Assembly (NCBI RefSeq): GCF_002933775.1 | Contig: NZ_BEWV01000208.1 | Span: 1-43,468 of the forward strand | Reading direction: 5' to 3' | Length of the DNA stretch: 43,468 bases | Source: Prevotella sp. MGM1 | Lineage (GTDB): Bacteria > Bacteroidota > Bacteroidia > Bacteroidales > Bacteroidaceae | In this document: one piece after another, positions 17,719 to 25,788 of the stretch | Layout of the letters: each line of letters begins with the position of its first letter | How positions within the stretch are numbered: the stretch's first letter is position 1 | Notes under the pieces: model-generated | Seen by the model: the letters and a program-made list of their open reading frames with translations, nothing else | The model's database searches: none | Told to the model about the DNA's origin: nothing | Made by a program: the position numbers and the translations under genes

Positions 17719-19035
17719 ATGTCAAAAGAGTATTTCCCTTCGATCGGTAAGATTCCTTTCGAAGGTCCCGAGAGTAAGAACGTGATGGCTTTCCATTACT
17801 ATGATCCCGAGAGGTTGGTAATGGGTAAGAAGATGAAAGACTGGCTTCGTTTCTCGATGGCCTGGTGGCACACCCTTTGCGGCGCGTCCGGTGACCAGTT
17901 CGGCGGTCAGACCCGCAGCTACGAGTGGGACAATTCCGACGATGCCTTGCAGCGTGCCAAGGACAAGCTTGACGCCGGCTTCGAGATAATGGGCAAGCTC
18001 GGTATCGAGTATTTCTGCTTCCACGACGTAGACCTTGTCGACGAGGGCTCTACGATCTCCGAGTACGAGTCTCGTATGTCTGCGATCACCGACTACGCTC
18101 TTGAGCGTATGGGTCAGACCGGCATCAAGCTTCTTTGGGGCACCGCCAACGTTTTCGGCAACAAGCGCTACATGAACGGCGCCGCTACGAACCCCGACTT
18201 CGACGTCGTGGCGCGTGCGGGTGTCCAGATCAAGACCGCCATCGACGCCACGATCAAGCTTGGCGGCCGCAACTACGTTTTCTGGGGCGGCCGCGAGGGC
18301 TACATGAGCCTGTTGAACACCCAGATGCAGCGTGAGAAGAACCACCTTGCCTGTATGCTGAGAGCCGCCCGTGACTACGCCCGCTCCAAGGGCTTCACCG
18401 GCACGTTCCTTATCGAGCCTAAGCCCATGGAGCCCACCAAGCACCAGTATGACGTTGACACAGAGACCGTTATCGGCTTCCTTAGGGCTAACGGTCTTGA
18501 CAAGGACTTCAAGGTCAACATCGAGGTTAATCACGCGACCCTTGCCGGCCACACATTCGAGCATGAGCTTGCCGTCGCGGTGGACAACGGCATGCTCGGT
18601 TCCTTGGACGCCAACCGCGGTGACGCCCAGAACGGCTGGGACACGGACCAGTTCCCCATCGACAACTACGAGCTGACCCAGGCCATGATGCAGGTAATCC
18701 GCAACGGCGGCCTTGGTGATGGCGGCTCCAACTTCGACGCCAAGCTTCGCCGTAACTCAACTGATCCCGAGGACATCTTCATCGCCCACATCAGCGGCAT
18801 GGACGCCATGGCCCGCGCGTTGTTGAACGCGGCCGCAATCCTTGAGGAGAGCGAGCTTCCCTCAATGTTGGAGGAGCGCTACTCCAGCTTCGACAGCGGC
18901 ATCGGCAAGGACTTCGAGGACGGCCGTCTTACTCTTGAGCAGATCTACGAGTATGGCAGGCAGGTCGAGGAGCCTAAGCAGACGAGCGGCAAGCAGGAGA
19001 AGTATGAGACGATAGTTGCTCTTTACACGAAGTGA
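17719..19035 (+). CDS. xylA: Xylose isomerase
   Basis: Converts D-xylose to D-xylulose in the cytoplasm. The ATG at 17719 gives 438 residues (MSKEYFPSIGKIPFEG...), the normal length; a GTG at 17650 would add 23 unrelated residues. Family motifs: the WHTLCG segment, catalytic His in FCFHDVDLVDEG, the metal/substrate segment LIEPKPMEPTKHQYD, the metal site in NIEVNHATLAGHTFEHE, and the final metal site GSLDANRGDAQNGWDTDQFP. Codon use differs sharply from neighbours: Ile is nearly always ATC, Gly mostly GGC, Leu often CTT and CTC, while adjacent genes use ATA and GGA freely. This pattern indicates very high expression rather than transfer. No xylulokinase gene is adjacent. Its own terminator follows. 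Confidence 0.98.
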   Translation: MSKEYFPSIGKIPFEGPESKNVMAFHYYDPERLVMGKKMKDWLRFSMAWWHTLCGASGDQFGGQTRSYEWDNSDDALQRAKDKLDAGFEIMGKLGIEYFCFHDVDLVDEGSTISEYESRMSAITDYALERMGQTGIKLLWGTANVFGNKRYMNGAATNPDFDVVARAGVQIKTAIDATIKLGGRNYVFWGGREGYMSLLNTQMQREKNHLACMLRAARDYARSKGFTGTFLIEPKPMEPTKHQYDVDTETVIGFLRANGLDKDFKVNIEVNHATLAGHTFEHELAVAVDNGMLGSLDANRGDAQNGWDTDQFPIDNYELTQAMMQVIRNGGLGDGGSNFDAKLRRNSTDPEDIFIAHISGMDAMARALLNAAAILEESELPSMLEERYSSFDSGIGKDFEDGRLTLEQIYEYGRQVEEPKQTSGKQEKYETIVALYTK

Positions 19036-19074
19036 TGGCGCTTTACGTTAAAATAAGTTTGTAAAATGTTTGAC

Positions 19075-19110
19075 GGCCGGCGGTTAATAAATGATCGTCG
19101 GCCTTTTTTT
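19075..19110 (+). terminator. Rho-independent terminator of xylA
   Basis: GGCCGGCGG (19075-19083) pairs with TCGTCGGCC (19095-19103) over 9 bp with two G-U pairs, followed immediately by seven T. It ends the highly expressed xylA transcript. Confidence 0.85.
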
Positions 19111-19116
19111 ATGTGT

Positions 19117-19267
19117 TTGTAATAATAAAGTCACGGATTTAACACTTTGGTTTTTCGTGAAATAGAAAAACAACTCTATACTCTTTGCGATACACATCGC
19201 GATAGTCGTTTTGCGGGAAAGAGATATTCTTGCCTTTTTCTTGCGACGGGATGCCCGTTGGGGCGTG
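19117..19267. repeat. Dispersed intergenic repeat, copy A
   Basis: Begins TTGTAATAATAAAG, then TCACGGATTTAAC, then TTTTTC and GAAATAGAAAA, and later GCGACGGGATGCC with GTTGG. The same blocks in the same order occur at 43304-43468 after the regulator gene. The middle is less similar, and copy A lacks the strong hairpin seen in copy B. Confidence 0.7.
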
Positions 19268-19295
19268 GTTGGTATCTTGTTGCGTTGCGTTCGGA

Positions 19296-19361
19296 TACTC
19301 GTTGCATCGCAACGGGACGCTAAATGAAAGGCAATTAGGTACTCGTTGGCGAAAAACGGGA
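19296..19361. repeat. Short direct repeat, two copies 44 bp apart
   Basis: TACTCGTTG, six variable bases, then AACGGGA occurs at 19296-19317 and again with identical spacing at 19340-19361, immediately downstream of the dispersed repeat. It may be part of a longer form of that repeat. Confidence 0.6.
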
Positions 19362-19789
19362 AAGCGATGAGATACGGTTTTACCATAAAACAAGGTGTGG
19401 CTGGTGTATGCGTCTGATTGACAGGTGGTTATGTTAGACAACGAAATACGGCGGTATTTTTGGCCATGGGACTTTAATTTTAAAATAATTGAAGTACGAG
19501 AGCCTTTTTGTAATATTATTTCATGTCTTTCTCCTTGTGCGGTATGGTGTTTTCGAGTCGTAAAAATAAACTCCCCGGCAGTCTTTCATGTTGTTCCCGT
19601 GTAATGCCCTGATGTTGTTTGGCATGGTGGTGTGCAGGACGTTTTTTTTGATGTCTGTGGGATTTTGGCGAATGTAATACGGCTAATACAATATTGCATC
19701 ATTTAACGTTCTTTATTCCTTTAAAACAGTGTATTATGGGGTTTTGAGACGTTTTGCAAAACAAATGAAACAAAATGATAAATCCGTGG

Positions 19790-19851
19790 GCATTTAGAAA
19801 ACCCTTGTAGACATACGGCTAATATATAATAGCGCGTTTTTGTTAACTTTG
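19790..19851 (+). promoter_or_regulatory. Promoter of the SusCD operon with degenerate operator-like block
   Basis: A -7 box TAACTTTG at 19844-19851 fits TAnnTTTG; no -33 element is visible. At exactly 54 bp upstream (19790) the sequence agrees with 11 of the 20 positions that are invariant in the three clear blocks at 12604, 37629 and 39013. The start of the transcript (19857-19876, GAAAATTTAAAAAGGCATAA) closely resembles that of the minus-strand operon (12537-12517). The 5' leader before the first gene would be about 85-90 nt. Confidence 0.5.
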
Positions 19852-19944
19852 TTCGTGAAAATTTAAAAAGGCATAATTGGAATACCATGTAGTTAACTAA
19901 CTTTAATAAAAATATTCAAAATCAAATAATCAAACCAAAAAATT

Positions 19945-22482
19945 ATGAAAACCGAAAAACAATTCGTTAGAAGAAGCCGTCATTGGCTGTTAGCCGGGGT
20001 TGTGCTTATGGCAGGAGCTCTTGGTCCGACGTCTTGTTCGGAGTACGACTTGGACAAGGAAACGCCCGCAGGGTGGGGTTCCTCGATTTACAGTTGGCTC
20101 GATGAGCAAGGCAATTATACCAATACGGTTCGGATTATCGACGACTTGTCCTATCGCAATGTGCTGGGCAAGACGGGTTCGAAGACCCTGTTTGTAGCGG
20201 ACGACGCGGCATTCGAGCGTTTCTATGCCAACAACACTTGGGGAGTGAAGAGTTACAAAGACTTGTCGGAGTCGCAGAAAAAACTGCTGCTTTTCGGCAA
20301 CATGATCGACAACTCGATGCAGCTGAACAGCCTGTCGAGCGTTGAGGGACCTATCGAAGGCGAGTGCATGCGCAGATTTGCGTCGAACACACCCTACGAC
20401 TCTGTAATGGTGCTCAATGCGGAGCAGATGCCTGACAATCCCTATTGGAAGAGATACAAGGAAGCGAACAAGATAGTGTGTATGGGTGATAACTCCACAG
20501 TGCCGTTGATTCACTTTGTAGAGAAGATGCTCGAAATGAAGCGGATCACCAATGAAGACTATAACTTCCTGTACAACTACACCACCAACCGCAAGGCCGG
20601 AGATGCCAGCGTGAACGGTGTGCAGGTGGAAAATCCGAATATAAAGTGTTCCAACGGATTCATACATAAGATGGAAGAGGTGGTGACACCGTTGTCCAAC
20701 ATGGCAGAGATAATAGCCCGTAAGCCCAATGTGAGCAAGTTTAACTCGCTCTTGGAGCGTTTCTGCGCTCCGTATTGGGTAGGCGAGGAGATGAATGTGC
20801 GCTATAATGATATGTATGGCACGACCGACTCTCTGTTCCAGAAGCGGTTCTTCTCGGAGAAGTCACAGAATGGAGTTGCTTTGAACATGTCTCCTGACAA
20901 TACTCCGGTGAACGGACTGTTGCAGTTTGACCCGGAGTGGAACGCTTATTATACGGGAAATAACGACCTCGGCGGCAATGTGGCCATGGAGAGAGACATG
21001 GCCGTGATGATGGTGCCGAGCGACGAGGCGATGGAAGAGTATTGGAACAATGGTGCCGGCCGTGTGCTGAAAGACTATTACGGATCGTGGGAGAATGTGC
21101 CCGACAACGTGGTTTCAAAACTTATCAACAACAACATGCTCACATCTTTCATATCATCTGTGCCGTCTAAGTTTGAGGATATCCTCAACGACGCAAACGA
21201 CCCGATGGGCGTGAAGACCGAGGCGGTAGACTCTGTATGGCTCGGATGCAACGGTGCCATATATCTGACAAACCGCGTCTATTCTCCGACGGCATATGTG
21301 AGCGTAAGTTTTCCGGCCCTTATCAACGAGACGATGAATATTCTCAACTGGGGTATCGACCAGTTGCAGTATAACGTATATCTCAACTCGCTTAATTCTT
21401 ATTACAGCTTCTTCCTGCCTACAAACAAGGCCATGCTGGAATACATAGATCCTTGTTCTTACGGAAAGAGCAGGACGCAGCTCTACCGTTTCCATTACGA
21501 TCCTACCAAGCCGGAGACGGACAGGGTGTGGGCCGGAATATTCAACTATGACGTGACAACGGGTGAGGTGCTCGACTCTATCGGCCGTGCCTCTACCGAC
21601 CAGGTGAAGAACAGGCTGAACGACATTCTGAACACACATATTGTAATAGGTAATGTGGAAGACGGAAAGACCTACTACCGTACCAAGGGAGGCACTGAAA
21701 TCCGTGTGAATAATGTCAATAACGGAGCCGGAAGCATGACCGTAGAGGGCAGTTACCAGATAAATGAAGGCAGTCCGCTCGTGGTGACCGACATATACGA
21801 TCAGACCAAAGACGGTAACGGAAAGACATATATACTTGACGGAGGTCCCATCTTGGGTACGCGCCACACCGTGCGCGATGTACTGGCAAGCGACGAGAGA
21901 TATTCTGCGTTCCTGGATTTGCTCGACGGTACAGGCCTGTTGGAGCAGATACACCTCAACCGCAATGCTTGCGGCGGTGACAACATTTCCACATTCAATA
22001 CATATCATTACACCGTATACGTGCCTACCAACGAGAGCATAAAGGCTATGCAGCAGGCAGGTAAGCTGCCCACATGGGAACAGGTGGAAGTATTGGAAAA
22101 TGCCGGACTGTTGGCCGAGAAGACACGCGACTCGCTCGCCATTGTCAATTTCGTGAAATATCATTTGCAGGACAATTCGCTGTTCATAGGTGCCGCCGAT
22201 GAGAGCGGAGACTATGAGACGGCGTTGATAAACCCGGAGACAGGACGTTTCCATCGTCTGACATCACAACTGGACGAAAACGGCATCACCATCCGCGACG
22301 AGGGTGGAAATACACGCAAGGTGCTGACCGACGATGAGCGTATTTACAATCGCATGGCACGCGAGTATCAGTATGATCACATAGACAAGACGCAGGCCGG
22401 CCGAATAGAGACAACGTCATCAGCCGTGGTACATTTGATAAATAGACCGCTGTTATTAATAAAAGACCCAATTGAAAATTAA
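19945..22482 (+). CDS. Fasciclin (FAS1) repeat lipoprotein, first gene of the SusCD operon
   Basis: 845 residues with a lipoprotein signal: lipid cysteine C31 in GPTSCSEY. Several FAS1-like units are recognisable by the pattern hydrophobic-F/V-x-P/A-(S/T/D)-(N/D)-x-A: SKTLFVADDAAFERF (about 80), AVMMVPSDEAMEEYW (about 355), YSFFLPTNKAMLEYI (about 490) and YTVYVPTNESIKAM (about 690). Each is followed by a short segment of the type NG-hydrophobic-x-H/Y. FAS1 domains mediate protein or carbohydrate contacts at the cell surface. It is two bases upstream of a susC gene, so it belongs to the import complex, probably as an accessory surface protein. No catalytic motif is visible and the ligand is unknown. 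Confidence 0.82.
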   Translation: MKTEKQFVRRSRHWLLAGVVLMAGALGPTSCSEYDLDKETPAGWGSSIYSWLDEQGNYTNTVRIIDDLSYRNVLGKTGSKTLFVADDAAFERFYANNTWGVKSYKDLSESQKKLLLFGNMIDNSMQLNSLSSVEGPIEGECMRRFASNTPYDSVMVLNAEQMPDNPYWKRYKEANKIVCMGDNSTVPLIHFVEKMLEMKRITNEDYNFLYNYTTNRKAGDASVNGVQVENPNIKCSNGFIHKMEEVVTPLSNMAEIIARKPNVSKFNSLLERFCAPYWVGEEMNVRYNDMYGTTDSLFQKRFFSEKSQNGVALNMSPDNTPVNGLLQFDPEWNAYYTGNNDLGGNVAMERDMAVMMVPSDEAMEEYWNNGAGRVLKDYYGSWENVPDNVVSKLINNNMLTSFISSVPSKFEDILNDANDPMGVKTEAVDSVWLGCNGAIYLTNRVYSPTAYVSVSFPALINETMNILNWGIDQLQYNVYLNSLNSYYSFFLPTNKAMLEYIDPCSYGKSRTQLYRFHYDPTKPETDRVWAGIFNYDVTTGEVLDSIGRASTDQVKNRLNDILNTHIVIGNVEDGKTYYRTKGGTEIRVNNVNNGAGSMTVEGSYQINEGSPLVVTDIYDQTKDGNGKTYILDGGPILGTRHTVRDVLASDERYSAFLDLLDGTGLLEQIHLNRNACGGDNISTFNTYHYTVYVPTNESIKAMQQAGKLPTWEQVEVLENAGLLAEKTRDSLAIVNFVKYHLQDNSLFIGAADESGDYETALINPETGRFHRLTSQLDENGITIRDEGGNTRKVLTDDERIYNRMAREYQYDHIDKTQAGRIETTSSAVVHLINRPLLLIKDPIEN

Positions 22483-22484
22483 TT

Positions 22485-25400
22485 ATGGATACCAAGATAA
22501 AAAAAGCACTGTTGTACTCCTGTATGGGGCTATGCTTCTGTCAGGGAGCCATGGCACAAAAGGCAGGCGACATAGTCAGCGGAACCGTGACCGATGCTTT
22601 TGGCCCGGTGATGATGGCTAATGTGGTAGAGGTAGACGCGGCGAACCGTATCGTGGCTTCTACCGTCACAGACATGAGCGGTAACTTCTCGTTCAAGCTG
22701 AAAAGTCCTAAAAACCGTCTGCGTGTATCTTTCGTAGGATACAAGACAGTCACAATGCCGATAAACAAGACACGCTTCGTGGTAAAGATGACAGATGCCA
22801 CGCAGATAAAGGAAGTGACCGTGACTTCACGCCGCAGGGCGCAAGGCTCGGGCTTGTCCATTCCTATGGACGAGGTGTCGTCATCACGCCAGACCATAAA
22901 CATGTCCGAGTTTGACGGATTGTCGATGACAACTGTCGATGAGGCGCTTCAAGGACGTATTGCCGGTCTTGACATCGTGGCGAATTCGGGTAACCTCGGA
23001 TCCGGCTCATCGATGCGCCTCCGCGGTGTGTCGACCATCAACAGTTCGGCCGAGCCTCTGATAGTTGTCGACGGCAATGTCTGGGAGACAAACACTAACG
23101 ACTTTGACTTCCAGTCGGCCAATGACGAGAAGTTCGCTGAACTTCTCAACGTCAATCCCGACGATATAGAGAGCATCTCGGTGCTCAAAGACGCGGCCGC
23201 GACCGCAATATGGGGATCGCAGGGCGCCAACGGCGTAATCGAGATAAAGACGAAGCGCGGTATACGAGGTCGCACGAGAGTGTCTTACTCTTTCCGCCTC
23301 ACGGGCACTTACCAGCCCAACGGATATGAGATGCTCAACGGTGACGAGTACACCATGTTGCTGAAAGAAGAGTATTTCAATCCGAAATTGAGCGACGCCA
23401 CGAGCGATATTCCGGAATTGAATTACAATCCGTCATTCTCGGAATATGAAATGTATAACAACAATACCGACTGGCTGAAAGCGGTGAAGCAGACCGGATG
23501 GCGGCAGAACCACTCGCTTGCGCTGACGGGAGGAGGAGAGAAAGCGAGATTCCGTATCGCGGCCGGATATGACCATGAGACCGGTTCTATCATCAAGCAG
23601 CAGCTTGACCGTTTCACGTCGCGTGTCAATCTTGATTATAATGTGAGCGACCGAATAGCGATTGAGACCAATATCGCCCTCACTTACACCAAGAACAAGA
23701 AGAACGCGGCCGACCTTTTGGCTACCGCTTATATACGTATGCCGAACGTGTCGATATACGAGCAAGACAGATACGGGAATGATCTCGGTGAGTTCTACAA
23801 CATGCTACCCACCATTTCGCCGGCATTGCGCGACCAGTTGGATCACATGAATCCGGTGGCGGTAGCCCATCTGGCAGAGAACGACGAGACGAGCTACAAC
23901 ATCGTGCCTGAGTTTAAGTTGAAGTACAACCTGCTCGGACTGAGCGACGACAAGACGAGACTCACATACGAAGGTAAGGTGGTATTCAACATATTCAATA
24001 AATATGAGGATATGTTCATGCCGTCGTCATTGAACACACGCGGATGGAACGACACGGACAAGAAGCAGAGCAACCGCACGACGGCCAACTCTTCAAAGAG
24101 CCTCGGAGTGACCACGACACATACTCTTACTTTCACTCCTCATTTCCGCAACGAGGACCACTCGATGATGATGTTGCTTCGCGGACAGTTGACGGATGGT
24201 AACTCGACATCCCAGCATACTGTGACATGGGGATTGCCGTCGGGCAGTATCACAAGCCCGGGCGCTCCGGCGTTGATAGCCGAGATGAACACGGGTAGCG
24301 GACAGTGGCGCAGCATATATCTGACGTATTCTCTGCACTATGCATACAAGAAACGCTATGCTTTCGACTTCTCGGTGCGCCGTGACGGAAGCACGAAGTT
24401 CGGTCCGGACCAGAGATGGGGTAATTTCCCTGCCGTGTCCTTACGCTGGAATATCAGCAAGGAGCCTTGGTTCGAAAAGACATTCCCGTGGATATCCATG
24501 CTCTCTGTTCGTCCGGGATGGGGTATCGTGGGTAAACAGCCAAATGCCGAGTACTTATATTTCAGTAAGTACGCCAACGGTGCCGGATATATGAACGAGG
24601 GTAGTATACATCCGCAGAACATACAGTTGAAGAACCTGAAATGGGAGCAGACGGAGACATACAACCTCGGTATAGACTTCGGTTTCTTCAATGAGAAACT
24701 TACCGGTAACGTGGAGATCTACGCTCAATATGTGACAGACCTGTTGATGCAGAATAGAGGTATACCGACTTCTTCCGGTTTCCCGACCCTTGCCTATCAG
24801 AACGTAGGTAAGATGAAGAACGTGGGATGGGAGTTCAACATCAACGGTAACCGTATCGTAAAGGCCGGAAAATTCGGACTGGATTTCAACATCACCTTTG
24901 CGAACAACAAGAACCAGATAACCGAAATGGACGAGACTTGTCTCGCTTCGCTCAACAATGAGTTTAACCGCAGTAACGGCTCGTATCTTTCACGAGTGGA
25001 GCTCAACCGCGCTTTGGGAAGCATCTACGGATTTAAATACAAGGGTGTATACCAATATTCGGAGTATTCGGAGAAGGAAGTGCCCGGTGTGAGCGGCCCC
25101 AACGCTCCCGTGGTGCGTGACGCTAACGGAAAAGTGTTTATTGACGAGAGCAACAGGACAAAGCCGATGACTTTCTGCTACGGTACATCCGCAGAGTATG
25201 AGTTTAAGGGTGGCGACGCCATATATGAAGACATAAACCATGACGGACAGATCAACGAGCTTGACATCGTTTATCTCGGCTCGTCACTGCCCAAGGTTAC
25301 CGGAGGTTTCGGATTTAAGTTGTCATGGGGACGCCTTTCATGGAACAACCAGTTTAACTTCCGTTTCGGCAACAAGATTATAAACGCGGCACGTATGAAT

Positions 25401-25778
25401 GCCGAGAACATGTATACAAACAACAACCAGAGCCGTGCGGTGAACTGGCGCTGGCGTGTTGAGGGCGATATGACGGAAGTTCCCCGTGCGCTCCGTCAGG
25501 CGGGTTACAACTGGCTTGGCTCGGATCGTTTCGTGGAGGACGGTTCTTTCGTGCGTCTGAACTATACTCAGCTGTCTTACTCATTCGAACCTAAGTTCGT
25601 GAAGAAGATAGGATTGAGCATGCTTAATGTATACCTGTCGGCAAACAATCTGTTGTGCCTGACAAAATATTCCGGCGCCGATCCGGAAGTGGGATATGGC
25701 AATCTCGGCATTGTGACAGACAATGCCAAGACACCGCGTGCCAAATCATTCACATTCGGTCTTACTGTACAATTTTAA
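22485..25778 (+). CDS. SusC/RagA-type TonB-dependent outer membrane transporter 1
   Basis: 1097 residues with signal peptide (about 1-24). Domains in order: carboxypeptidase-D-regulatory-like beta domain (about 28-110, VSGTVTDAFGPVMMANV...VSFVGYKTVTMP), TonB-box-like IKEVTVTSRR (about 112-121), plug (about 135-265, with DEALQGRIAGLDIVANSGNLGSG and the SusC signature SMRLRGVSTINSSAEPLIVVDG), and a 22-strand-type barrel ending in phenylalanine (TFGLTVQF). SusC proteins import oligosaccharides across the outer membrane with a SusD lid. Two bases after the fasciclin gene and 10 bp before susD. Substrate inferred as xylan oligosaccharides from the locus. Confidence 0.96.
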   Translation: MDTKIKKALLYSCMGLCFCQGAMAQKAGDIVSGTVTDAFGPVMMANVVEVDAANRIVASTVTDMSGNFSFKLKSPKNRLRVSFVGYKTVTMPINKTRFVVKMTDATQIKEVTVTSRRRAQGSGLSIPMDEVSSSRQTINMSEFDGLSMTTVDEALQGRIAGLDIVANSGNLGSGSSMRLRGVSTINSSAEPLIVVDGNVWETNTNDFDFQSANDEKFAELLNVNPDDIESISVLKDAAATAIWGSQGANGVIEIKTKRGIRGRTRVSYSFRLTGTYQPNGYEMLNGDEYTMLLKEEYFNPKLSDATSDIPELNYNPSFSEYEMYNNNTDWLKAVKQTGWRQNHSLALTGGGEKARFRIAAGYDHETGSIIKQQLDRFTSRVNLDYNVSDRIAIETNIALTYTKNKKNAADLLATAYIRMPNVSIYEQDRYGNDLGEFYNMLPTISPALRDQLDHMNPVAVAHLAENDETSYNIVPEFKLKYNLLGLSDDKTRLTYEGKVVFNIFNKYEDMFMPSSLNTRGWNDTDKKQSNRTTANSSKSLGVTTTHTLTFTPHFRNEDHSMMMLLRGQLTDGNSTSQHTVTWGLPSGSITSPGAPALIAEMNTGSGQWRSIYLTYSLHYAYKKRYAFDFSVRRDGSTKFGPDQRWGNFPAVSLRWNISKEPWFEKTFPWISMLSVRPGWGIVGKQPNAEYLYFSKYANGAGYMNEGSIHPQNIQLKNLKWEQTETYNLGIDFGFFNEKLTGNVEIYAQYVTDLLMQNRGIPTSSGFPTLAYQNVGKMKNVGWEFNINGNRIVKAGKFGLDFNITFANNKNQITEMDETCLASLNNEFNRSNGSYLSRVELNRALGSIYGFKYKGVYQYSEYSEKEVPGVSGPNAPVVRDANGKVFIDESNRTKPMTFCYGTSAEYEFKGGDAIYEDINHDGQINELDIVYLGSSLPKVTGGFGFKLSWGRLSWNNQFNFRFGNKIINAARMNAENMYTNNNQSRAVNWRWRVEGDMTEVPRALRQAGYNWLGSDRFVEDGSFVRLNYTQLSYSFEPKFVKKIGLSMLNVYLSANNLLCLTKYSGADPEVGYGNLGIVTDNAKTPRAKSFTFGLTVQF

Positions 25779-25788
25779 ATGATAGGAT

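Larger units (their letters stand above)
19036..19944. other. Long intergenic region between xylA and the SusCD operon
   Basis: 909 bp with no credible gene (small minus-strand frames at 19084-19441 have no recognisable protein and lie in repeat sequence). It contains the xylA terminator, a dispersed repeat (19117 to about 19267), a short 44-bp-spaced direct repeat (19296-19361), a 12-bp direct repeat (19677-19688 and 19813-19824), and the candidate promoter of the SusCD operon (19790-19851). The rest is A/T-rich sequence in which I see nothing further. Confidence 0.6.

Noticed and set aside
17722..18564. Long minus-strand open frame inside xylA (280 codons)
   Set aside because: It is the shadow of a strongly biased, C-ending coding frame; the protein has no recognisable domain and xylA on the plus strand is certain.
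19084..19441. Two minus-strand frames of about 100 codons after xylA
   Set aside because: They lie in the dispersed repeat and the terminator, and have no recognisable protein.
19761..19792. Second ACAAAT-type block upstream of the SusCD operon
   Set aside because: Matches 12 of 20 invariant positions, but lies 83 bp from the -7 box and has no TAnnTTTG box at 54 bp; the position at 19790 fits the spacing rule better. It might be an auxiliary site.
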